Of a stretch of DNA of 7,826 bases, positions 1-5,925 are shown piece after piece. Origin of the DNA: Acidimicrobiales bacterium (GTDB lineage: Bacteria > Actinomycetota > Acidimicrobiia > Acidimicrobiales > Poriferisodaliceae); assembly GCA_020631315.1 (NCBI GenBank), contig JAHDHM010000006.1:20922-28747 (forward strand). Reading direction: 5' to 3'. Each line of letters opens with the position of its first letter. Position 1 is the first letter of the stretch. Below the pieces are notes generated by a model. The model was given only the letters and a program-made list of their open reading frames with translations. It ran no database searches and was not told the DNA's origin. A program made the position numbers and the translations under genes.

Positions 1-201
1 TTCGCTGCTCGACGCCCTGCGTCGCTGCGGGTCGTGACCCTGCTCGCCCGAGAGCACACCGACCAGGACGGTGTGGATCAGATCGGCTTCGTGCTGCCCG
101 ACGGCTGGGTCGTCGGCTACGGCCTCGACGCCGGCGGTGAATACCGCCATCTCGACGAGATCCGGTGGTTCGACCCCACGGCGCCCGCTCCGAATCGCTG
201 A
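1..201 (+). CDS. hpt: Hypoxanthine phosphoribosyltransferase, C-terminal end (partial)
   Basis: Frame 1 is open from the window edge to TGA at 199-201 and encodes the last 66 residues of a purine phosphoribosyltransferase, which converts hypoxanthine or guanine plus PRPP to IMP or GMP in the cytoplasm. The visible part matches the HPRT C-terminus: a strand with PASLRVVTLLARE, then DQIGFVLPDGWVVGYGLD and YRHLDEI. In the family this corresponds to the purine-stacking and closing segment (V-G-F-x-I-P-D, then VVGYGLD). The N-terminal part, PRPP loop and start codon lie outside the window. In actinobacteria hpt commonly precedes ftsH and folate genes; here the next gene is a phosphatase-like protein instead. 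Identification rests on a short but characteristic segment. Confidence 0.85.
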   Translation, partial: FAARRPASLRVVTLLAREHTDQDGVDQIGFVLPDGWVVGYGLDAGGEYRHLDEIRWFDPTAPAPNR

Positions 202-261
202 ATTCGCCGAATTTCCGCCACGATCCGGCGTTCGGGCGGGTGAGCAGGACCCTGCGTGGGC

Positions 262-267
262 TAGGGT
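262..267 (+). promoter_or_regulatory. Putative -10 box (TAGGGT) for the 303-818 gene
   Basis: TAGGGT fits the actinobacterial TANNNT -10 pattern and sits in GCTAGGGTC. The same context (GCTAGCGTC) recurs at 4077-4085 in front of the prenyl synthase gene. Transcription would start near 274, leaving about 28 nt before ATG 303. No convincing -35 hexamer is visible 16-19 nt upstream. Confidence 0.4.
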
Positions 268-302
268 CCCCGTTTCGAGCGATGGATGGGAAGCAGCGAA
301 CG

Positions 303-818
303 ATGAAGGGCAAGTGGGCGGAAGGCATCCGTCCTCGCAACTTCGCGTGGGTCATCAAGGACCAGCTGGCCGTGTCGGAACGACCCGGTGGCTATGGCTC
401 GACCCATCGTCGTGTTCGTCGCCAGGAAGAGATCATCTGGCTGCGTCAGCAGGAGTTCGACCTCGTCATCTCGTTGTCGTCGGCGCCGTCGAACCTGCAC
501 AACTACGACGAGCTGAACATGCCGTACCTGCACCGGCCGTTCCCGCCCATCGAGGACGTCGCCTCGTCGATGGATCGTCTCTACAAAGAGATCCGCACCC
601 TGATGGAACGCCAGCAGCGGGTCCTCATCCACCGCGACGAGCTGTCAGACCACGTGTCGGGTCTCATCGCCGGGTATCTCGTGTGGTCCGGAATGGTCCC
701 CGAGCTGCCGAGGGCCGTCGTGCTGACCGAACGGATCTTCGAGCGTCCGCTCGGCCCCGTCGGTCGTGGCCTCGTCGCCGAGGCGGCCAAGCTGGTCGAG
801 GCGTCGGCGACGTCGTGA
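303..818 (+). CDS. DUSP23/VH1-like dual-specificity phosphatase fold, predicted pseudophosphatase
   Basis: A 171-residue protein with no obvious signal peptide or membrane segment. It follows the layout of small DUSP23-type phosphatases: NFAWVIKDQLA near residues 13-23 (compare NFSWVLPGRLA in DUSP23), a helix plus strand with WLRQQEFDLVISL (46-58), MPYLHRPFPP (73-82), a helix at 86-104, then the P-loop strand and helix VLIHRDELSDH..SGLIAGYLV (107-127). The catalytic signature HCxxGxxR reads HRDELSDH, so Cys is Arg111, Gly is Leu114 and Arg is His117. The general-acid Asp expected after the H-x-P-x-P stretch is Pro82. It should therefore lack phosphatase activity and may act as a phospho-ligand-independent scaffold or regulator (inference). 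ATG 303 was chosen because GGGAAG lies about 9 nt upstream; in-frame ATG 282 is possible. It ends 54 nt before folB, so co-transcription is plausible. Confidence 0.7.
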   Translation: MKGKWAEGIRPRNFAWVIKDQLAVSERPGGYGSTHRRVRRQEEIIWLRQQEFDLVISLSSAPSNLHNYDELNMPYLHRPFPPIEDVASSMDRLYKEIRTLMERQQRVLIHRDELSDHVSGLIAGYLVWSGMVPELPRAVVLTERIFERPLGPVGRGLVAEAAKLVEASATS

Positions 819-872
819 TGCCCGCCGTCCCGTCGTGGCCGGCCCGAGTCTCATCGGAAGCATGAGGTACCC

Positions 873-1238
873 ATGAGCGATGTCATCGAGCTGCGCGGGT
901 TGCGTGTGATGGGCACCGTCGGTGTGTTGCCGGAGGAGAAGGAGCGCGCCCAGCCCTTCGAGGTCGACCTCGACGTCCACACCGACGTACGAGCTGCCGG
1001 CGCGTCCGACGACCTCAGCGAGACCATCCACTACGGCGAGATCACGGATGCGGTGGTCGCTGTCGTCGCGACCGAGCGTCATGAGCTGCTGGAGCGCGTG
1101 GCGACACGGATCGCCGAGGACGTCCTGGCCTTCGACGGCGTCGACGCGGTGACGGTCGTCATCCGCAAACTCCGCCCTCCGGTTCCACATGACCTGGCGT
1201 ACTCGGCCGTGCGGATCCACAGGACCCGGACCGCCTGA
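873..1238 (+). CDS. folB: Dihydroneopterin aldolase
   Basis: A 121-residue cytoplasmic enzyme, the usual length for FolB. It cleaves 7,8-dihydroneopterin to 6-hydroxymethyl-7,8-dihydropterin plus glycolaldehyde, feeding FolK directly. Visible family signatures are GVLPEEKERAQPFEVDL (17-33) with the conserved Glu22, DDLSETIHYGEI (46-57) with Tyr54, LLERVATRIAE (72-82) with the pterin-anchoring Glu74, and IRKLRPPVP (97-105) with the catalytic Lys99. All key residues are present, so the enzyme should be active. ATG 873 follows TGAGGT at 863-868, a usable ribosome binding site. The stop TGA shares its A with the ATG of folK, giving a translationally coupled folB-folK pair. Confidence 0.95.
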   Translation: MSDVIELRGLRVMGTVGVLPEEKERAQPFEVDLDVHTDVRAAGASDDLSETIHYGEITDAVVAVVATERHELLERVATRIAEDVLAFDGVDAVTVVIRKLRPPVPHDLAYSAVRIHRTRTA

Positions 1239-1720
1239 TGGTCGCGGCACATCTCGCGCTCGGCTCGAACCTGGGGGACCGGCACAGCCATCTCGCGATC
1301 GCGGTCCAGGCACTCGACCTACACGACCAGATCGAGCTGACCGGCGTGTCCGACCTCTACGAGACGGACCCGATCGGCGGACCCGAGCAGGATGCGTTCT
1401 TGAACATGGCCGTGTCGATCGAGACCGATCTTGCGCCGCTCGAGCTGCTCGACGTCTGCCAGTCTCTCGAGGAGGCGGCGCAGCGGGTCCGCATCGAACG
1501 ATGGGGCCCTCGGACCCTCGACGTCGACGTGCTGCTCTACGGCGACGAGTCGATCGACAGCGAGCGGCTCGTCGTGCCCCATCCTCGGATGTGGGAACGT
1601 CGCTTCGTCGTCGAACCGCTCGCCGACGTTGCCCCTGGACTCGTGCCGCTCGATTGGCGCGACACGCTCGCCGACCAGGTCGTCCGCAACGTCGGTCGCC
1701 TCGACGTCGACGGCGACTGA
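1238..1720 (+). CDS. folK: 6-hydroxymethyl-7,8-dihydropterin pyrophosphokinase
   Basis: A 160-residue HPPK that transfers pyrophosphate from ATP to hydroxymethyldihydropterin, making the substrate of FolP. Signatures are LALGSNLGDR (6-15), YETDPIGGPEQDAFLNMAV (41-59), RWGPRTLDVDVLLYG (88-102) and VVPHPRMWERRFVVEPLA (112-129). The Mg-binding pair Asp95/Asp97, Arg92 and His115 fall at the same residue numbers as in E. coli HPPK, as far as I recall that enzyme. The start ATG overlaps the folB stop by one base (TGATG), implying coupled translation. coaX begins 10 nt after the stop. No irregularity is seen. Confidence 0.95.
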   Translation: MVAAHLALGSNLGDRHSHLAIAVQALDLHDQIELTGVSDLYETDPIGGPEQDAFLNMAVSIETDLAPLELLDVCQSLEEAAQRVRIERWGPRTLDVDVLLYGDESIDSERLVVPHPRMWERRFVVEPLADVAPGLVPLDWRDTLADQVVRNVGRLDVDGD

Positions 1721-1730
1721 GGAGGCCGTC

Positions 1731-2522
1731 GTGCTGCTGGTCATCGACACAGGCAACACCCACACCGTCGTGGGGATCTACGACGACGTGGCCGCTGGCG
1801 ACCGGTCGTGCGACTCGGGTCTCGTGGACCACTGGCGCCTCGCCACCGATCCCGAGCGCACCGAGGACGAGTTGGCGCTGCTCGTGCGCCAACTGCTCGA
1901 CCTTCGTGACGTCCGGATGCGACACGACATCGACGGCGTCGCGATCTGCTCGGGCGTGCCTCGAGTCACCGGCGTGCTGCGTGACATGTGCCGACGTCAC
2001 ATCGACGTCGAGCCCATCGTCGTGGGCCCCGGCGTGAAGACGGGCATGCCGATCCTCGTCGAGAACCCGCCGGAGGTAGGTGCCGACCGCATCGCCAACG
2101 CGGTCGCCGCTCACGAGCAGTTCGGGGGTCCGACCGTCGTCGTCGACTTCGGCACCGCGACGACCTTCGACGTGATCGGCACCGACGGCCAGTACCTCGG
2201 TGGGTCGATCACGCCGGGCATCGAGATCAGCCTCGAAGCCCTGTTCGAGCGAGCCGCCCTCCTTCGCCGCATCGAACTCGTCGAACCTCCGGCCGTCGTC
2301 GGCAGGAATACCGCCCAGTCGGTGCAGAGCGGTGTCGTGTTCGGCTTCGCCGCGCAGGTCGACGGGATGATCGCCCGGATCGAGGAGGAGATCGGCTCCG
2401 TGACGACGGTCGCGACGGGAGGTCTCGCCGAATTGATCGTGCCGGCCGCCGACTCGGTCGATCATCATGAACCCTGGCTGACGCTGCACGGGCTGCGGCT
2501 GATCCACGAGAAGAACCAGTAG
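1731..2522 (+). CDS. coaX: Type III pantothenate kinase
   Basis: A 263-residue ASKHA-fold kinase that phosphorylates pantothenate, the first step of CoA synthesis. Type III features are the N-terminal phosphate loop LLVIDTGNTHTVVGIYD (2-18), GPGVKTGMPI, GADRIANAVAA (117-127) with Asp119, VVDFGTATTFDVI beginning just before Asp139, YLGGSITPGI, GRNTAQSVQSG and a C-terminal VATGGLAELI. The reading frame is open far upstream, but GTG 1731 is the start: GGAGG at 1721-1725 sits 5 nt before it and the protein then begins exactly at the family N-terminus. It follows folK by 10 nt and precedes lysS by 11 nt. The coaX-lysS adjacency is common in actinobacteria; the usual panC-panD neighbours are absent from this window. 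Confidence 0.94.
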   Translation: MLLVIDTGNTHTVVGIYDDVAAGDRSCDSGLVDHWRLATDPERTEDELALLVRQLLDLRDVRMRHDIDGVAICSGVPRVTGVLRDMCRRHIDVEPIVVGPGVKTGMPILVENPPEVGADRIANAVAAHEQFGGPTVVVDFGTATTFDVIGTDGQYLGGSITPGIEISLEALFERAALLRRIELVEPPAVVGRNTAQSVQSGVVFGFAAQVDGMIARIEEEIGSVTTVATGGLAELIVPAADSVDHHEPWLTLHGLRLIHEKNQ

Positions 2523-2533
2523 AGAACCCGGTA

Positions 2534-4045
2534 GTGACTGCAATGACCGACGTCCCGTATCGCTACGAGCGCGACCACTCTGCCGCGGCGCTGGCCGAGC
2601 AGTACGGCCATCTCGAGGCCGGCACCGAGACCGACACCGTCGTGTCGATCGCCGGGCGCCTGATGCTGCGACGTGTCCAGGGCAAGCTCGCCTTCGGCAC
2701 GCTGCAGGACAGCTCGGGTCGTATTCAGCTGTTCGCACCGTCGAAGACGACACCGGACTTCGACGCGTTCGGCGGCTTGAACCTCGGCGACTGGATCGGC
2801 GTCAAGGGCATCGTGATGGTGACCCGCCGCGGTGAGCTGTCGGTACGCGTGGACGAGTGGGTGCTGCTCGCACCGACGCGCCGCTCGTTCCCCGACAAGT
2901 GGCACGGCATCACCGACACCGACACCAGGTACCGGCAGCGCTACGTGGATCTGTGGGTGACCGACGAAGCCCGGCGCACGTTCCTGCTCCGCAGCAAGAT
3001 CGTCTCCGAGATCCGTCGCTTCCTGGAGGATCGCGAGTTCATCGAGGTCGAGACCCCGATGCTCCAGTCGCTGCCCGGTGGCGCGCTGGCCCGACCGTTC
3101 GAGACGCACCACAACGCGCTCGACATCGACCTCTTCCTTCGGATCGCGCCAGAGCTCTACCTCAAGCGCCTCACGGTGTCGGGGTTCGAGCGGGTGTTCG
3201 AGATCGGCCGCGTGTTCCGCAACGAGGGCGTGTCGACCCGGCACAACCCCGAGTTCACGATGCTCGAGCTCTATCAGGCCTATGCCGACCACGAGGACAT
3301 CCAGCGTCTGGTGGAGGACCTGGTCGAGCACCTCGCAGTGACCTGCCTCGGCACGACCGACGTCGAGTTCGGTGGGCGTTCGCTGTCGCTCGCGGCGCCG
3401 TGGCGTCGAGCGACGATGGAGGAGCTGATCGCCGAGTACACCGGCGAGACGGTCGACCTCGACACCCCGATCGACGACCTGCGAGCGCTCGCCGAGAAGG
3501 TCGGCGCTCCCGTCAAGCCGATCTACGGTCCGGGCAAGCTCATCCTCGAGATCTACGAGGCGGCGGTCGAAGCTGAGCTGTGGGAGCCGACCTTCGTCAC
3601 CGACTACCCGAGCGAGGTCTCGCCGCTGTCACGCGACCATCGCGATCGGCCCGGCTACACCGAGCGGTTCGAGGCGATCGTGGCCGGCCGTGAGCTGTGC
3701 AACGCGTTCAGCGAGCTGACCGATCCAGACGAGCAGCGCCGTCGCTTCGAAGCCCAGGCCGGGTTGAAGGACGCCGGCGACGACGAGGCCATGTCGGTCG
3801 ACGAGGACTACCTCCGAGCACTCGACTACGGCCTGCCGCCGACCGGTGGGCTCGGTGTCGGCATCGATCGTCTCGTGATGCTGCTCGCCGGGGTCGAGTC
3901 GATCCGCGACGTCGTGCTGTTCCCGACCCTGCGGCCCGAACAGTTCGGCAGTGGCGAGAGCACCAGTGCCACCGGCAGTGGCGAGAGCACCAGTGCCACC
4001 GGCAGTGGCGAGAGCACGGTGTCGGACGTCACGGACGAGGACTGA
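2534..4045 (+). CDS. lysS: Lysyl-tRNA synthetase, class II, with repeat-encoded C-terminal tail
   Basis: A 503-residue enzyme that charges tRNA-Lys. The OB-fold anticodon-binding domain spans roughly 35-115 (GRLMLRRVQGKLAFGTLQD). The catalytic core follows: motif 1 around Pro175 (PMLQSLPGGALARPFETHHN), motif 2 from Phe228 (FRNEGVSTRHNPEFTMLELY), GRELCNAFSEL, and motif 3 from Gly439 (GLGVGIDRLVMLL) ending SIRDVVLFPTLRPE. Two oddities are visible. The N-terminus starts close to the RDHS segment, so the usual leading helix (about 35-45 residues) is missing. After the core there is a Gly/Ser/Thr/Glu tail from residue 472 built from two and a half GSGESTSAT units. GTG 2534 has a weak GAGA about 8 nt upstream; ATG 2543 is an alternative start. 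The gene lies 11 nt after coaX. Confidence 0.95.
   Translation: MTAMTDVPYRYERDHSAAALAEQYGHLEAGTETDTVVSIAGRLMLRRVQGKLAFGTLQDSSGRIQLFAPSKTTPDFDAFGGLNLGDWIGVKGIVMVTRRGELSVRVDEWVLLAPTRRSFPDKWHGITDTDTRYRQRYVDLWVTDEARRTFLLRSKIVSEIRRFLEDREFIEVETPMLQSLPGGALARPFETHHNALDIDLFLRIAPELYLKRLTVSGFERVFEIGRVFRNEGVSTRHNPEFTMLELYQAYADHEDIQRLVEDLVEHLAVTCLGTTDVEFGGRSLSLAAPWRRATMEELIAEYTGETVDLDTPIDDLRALAEKVGAPVKPIYGPGKLILEIYEAAVEAELWEPTFVTDYPSEVSPLSRDHRDRPGYTERFEAIVAGRELCNAFSELTDPDEQRRRFEAQAGLKDAGDDEAMSVDEDYLRALDYGLPPTGGLGVGIDRLVMLLAGVESIRDVVLFPTLRPEQFGSGESTSATGSGESTSATGSGESTVSDVTDED
3947..4017 (+). repeat. 27-bp in-frame tandem repeat at the lysS 3' end
   Basis: Two identical 27-bp units (3947-3973 and 3974-4000) plus the first 17 bp of a third (4001-4017) encode GSGESTSAT, GSGESTSAT and GSGEST. 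Because the unit is a multiple of three, gain or loss of copies would not break lysS. Each unit is quasi-palindromic: GGCAGTGG at its left and CCAGTGCC at its right pair at 7 of 8 positions. The repeats lie beyond the conserved synthetase core. Confidence 0.95.
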
Positions 4046-4078
4046 CCGTCCGGTACGCCACCGGTGAGCATCTACCGC

Positions 4079-4084
4079 TAGCGT
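4079..4084 (+). promoter_or_regulatory. Putative -10 box (TAGCGT) of a leaderless promoter
   Basis: TAGCGT fits TANNNT and lies exactly 7 nt upstream of GTG 4092, the distance at which transcription would begin on the start codon. No ribosome binding site is well placed: GGAG at 4086-4089 is only 2 nt from the GTG. The GCTAG-GTC context matches the box at 262-267. No -35 hexamer is evident. Confidence 0.5.
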
Positions 4085-4091
4085 CGGAGAC

Positions 4092-5108
4092 GTGGACTTC
4101 GCCCACCTCGCCCGCTTGTTGTCGATCGACGACCTGTCGGCGCGCATCGATGCCGTGGAGCAACGGCTGACCGATTCGCTCGGTGTCGATGGTGCGACCC
4201 TGTCCGATCCTTCGACCCGCATGGCGTTGTCGGGTGGCAAGCGTCTGCGTCCGGTGCTCGTGATCGCCGCGGCCGATGTCTTCGGTGAGTTCGACCACCG
4301 GGTCGTGGCCGGTTGTGCGGCCGTGGAGCTCGTGCAGGTCGGTTCGCTCGTGCACGACGACATCTTCGACGGCGCAGCGACGCGCCGCGGTGTGGCCACG
4401 ATCAACGCGGTCGAGGGTGTGAACCCGGCGATTCTCGCCGGTGACTTCATCCTCGCTCGTGCCGGCGTCGAAGCGGCGTCGGTGTCCGGTGAGGCCGCTC
4501 GGGTGTTGGCGCAGACCGTCATCGAACTCTGCGTCGGACAGCATCAGGAGACGGTGCAGTTGGGCGACCAGGGCCGCACCGTCGAGGAGCACTTCGCGTC
4601 GATCGACGCCAAGACGGCGTCCTTGATGGACGTGTCGGCACGGATCGGTGCGATCGCCGCAGGCGCCGACGCCGCCGAGGTCGATGCGCTCGGCCGCTAC
4701 GCCAGGGCCTTCGGCATGTCGTTCCAGATCGTCGACGACGTCTTGGACCTGATGGCTGATCCGCTTCGTCTCGGCAAGCCGGTCGGCAGCGATCTTCGTG
4801 CCGGCGTGTACACCTTGCCGGTGTTGCACGCCCTCGCTGGCGACCGCGGCTCCGAGCTGGCTCAGATGCTCGCCGGGCGGGTCGATGAAGCCGTGTCGGC
4901 CGAGGCGAGCCGTCTCGTGGGCCGTTCCGGCGGTGTCGAGTACGCGCTCGACGTCGCCCGCAAGTTCGAGGACGAGGCCGTCGCTGCGCTCGCCGATCTG
5001 GGCGACCATCCGACGCTCGAGGGGCTCCGTCGTCTTCCTGAGGAGTACCGGGTCTGGGCGTTGTCGACCCTGGGTGACGACCTCGCCGTCGGTCCGATCA
5101 GCGCCTGA
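4092..5108 (+). CDS. Trans long-chain polyprenyl diphosphate synthase (catalytic)
   Basis: A 338-residue all-helical prenyltransferase that extends an allylic diphosphate with isopentenyl diphosphate, probably to a C35-C50 chain for quinone side chains or similar lipids. Key motifs are all present: GGKRLRP (48-54), the first Asp-rich motif DDIFD (89-93) followed by TRRG, GDFILARA, the Lys in AKTASLM, and the second Asp-rich motif QIVDDVLD with Asp215, Asp216 and Asp219, then LGKPVGSDLRAGVYTLPVL. The residue five before the first motif is Gly84, and small residues there usually allow long products. Exact chain length cannot be read from sequence. GTG 4092 appears leaderless. The stop overlaps the 3' end of the opposing folP. 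Its closest visible relative in the window is the degenerate copy at 5922-6842. Confidence 0.92.
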   Translation: MDFAHLARLLSIDDLSARIDAVEQRLTDSLGVDGATLSDPSTRMALSGGKRLRPVLVIAAADVFGEFDHRVVAGCAAVELVQVGSLVHDDIFDGAATRRGVATINAVEGVNPAILAGDFILARAGVEAASVSGEAARVLAQTVIELCVGQHQETVQLGDQGRTVEEHFASIDAKTASLMDVSARIGAIAAGADAAEVDALGRYARAFGMSFQIVDDVLDLMADPLRLGKPVGSDLRAGVYTLPVLHALAGDRGSELAQMLAGRVDEAVSAEASRLVGRSGGVEYALDVARKFEDEAVAALADLGDHPTLEGLRRLPEEYRVWALSTLGDDLAVGPISA

Positions 5109-5925
5109 CGATCGCGTCCGTCACCCGGACCACGTCGACCATCTCCGGGACGTCGTGGACACGCACGATGTCGGCGCCTGCACAGATCGACTGGGCGACC
5201 GTCGCCGCAGTGCCCATCAGCCGCTGATCGGCGGGCCGGTCCCCGAGCACGGCGCCGATCGTGGACTTGCGGCTGGTGCCGACGAGGATCGGGAGTTCGA
5301 GGGCCCACAGCTCGTCGAGGCGGCGCAGCATCTCGAGGTTCTGCTGGACCGACCAGCCGAAGCCGAAGCCCGGGTCGATGATCACCTCGGTGACGCCGGC
5401 CTCGCGTAGGCGCGAGACGGCGTTCCGCAGACCGTCGGTGATGTCGGCGATGACGTCGGTGTGCGGACGGCCGCGTTGGTTGTGCATGACCACGTACGGA
5501 GCGCCCTGGTCGCCGGCGACTCGAGCGATGTCGGGATCGTCCTCGGTGCCACTGACGTCGTTCACGATGGTGGCGCCCGCCGACAGCGCAGCACTGGCCA
5601 CAGGCGCCAGTGTCGTGTCGACCGAGATCAGGCAGTCGCGTTCGCGTCGCAACGCCTCGATGACCGGCACGACGCGGGCGATCTGTGTCGCAGCGTCCAC
5701 CCGGCCGGCGCCGGGCCGTGTCGACTCACCGCCGATGTCCACGATGTCGGCGCCGGCTTCGAGCATGGCCACCGCCTGGCTCACCGCCCGGCCGACGTCG
5801 CCACCGGTCCCGTCGGACGAGAACGAGTCGGGGGTCGCGTTGACGATCCCCATCACGAGCGTTCGTGTGCCCCACTCGTGGTCGCCCCAGCTCGCGCGGG
5901 CCTGCTCGTAGACGCGTCGGGTCAC
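5098..5925 (-). CDS. folP: Dihydropteroate synthase
   Basis: A 275-residue TIM-barrel enzyme that joins hydroxymethyldihydropterin diphosphate with p-aminobenzoate; it is the target of sulfonamides. Signatures are VMGIVNATPDSFSSDG (24-39), DIVDIGGESTRPGA (60-73), SVDTT with Asp103, IVNDVSG with Asn122, VVMHNQRGRP (145-154), IIDPGFGFGW (182-191), VGTSRKS (215-221) with Lys220, and VRVHDV with Arg255 and His257. An odd residue is Trp191, where most family members have Lys in DPGxGFGK. The start is GTG at 5925-5923, overlapping the stop of the upstream gene as GTGA; the open frame continues upstream but only within that gene. Unlike many actinobacteria, folP is not beside folB-folK but on the opposite strand. 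It should be co-transcribed with the gene at 5922-6842. Confidence 0.95.
   Translation of the reverse strand: MTRRVYEQARASWGDHEWGTRTLVMGIVNATPDSFSSDGTGGDVGRAVSQAVAMLEAGADIVDIGGESTRPGAGRVDAATQIARVVPVIEALRRERDCLISVDTTLAPVASAALSAGATIVNDVSGTEDDPDIARVAGDQGAPYVVMHNQRGRPHTDVIADITDGLRNAVSRLREAGVTEVIIDPGFGFGWSVQQNLEMLRRLDELWALELPILVGTSRKSTIGAVLGDRPADQRLMGTAATVAQSICAGADIVRVHDVPEMVDVVRVTDAIVRR

Noticed and set aside
205..238. Stem-loop after hpt: CGCCGAA pairing with TTCGGGCG around an inner CGCC/GGCG stem
   Set aside because: One bulge, a mixed left junction and no T tract. It could be a weak terminator but cannot be told from chance in GC-rich DNA.
282..302. ATG 282 as start of the pseudophosphatase gene
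   Set aside because: It has no ribosome site and would lie only about 8 nt from the predicted transcription start. ATG 303 has GGGAAG at suitable spacing, though the choice is not certain.
71..865. Forward open frame overlapping the 3' end of hpt and the pseudophosphatase gene
   Set aside because: It runs out of frame through both supported genes with Arg/Pro-rich translation and no family signature.
645..2753. A 702-codon open frame on the reverse strand across folB, folK and coaX
   Set aside because: It is antisense to three clearly conserved genes and its translation is Arg/Asp-rich without recognisable motifs. Long antisense open frames are expected from G/C-biased third positions.
4032..4064. 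Hairpins at the lysS stop (CGGACG/CGTCCG and CCGGT/ACCGG) as a terminator
   Set aside because: Short stems that overlap each other and the stop codon, with no T tract. Evidence is too weak to call a terminator.
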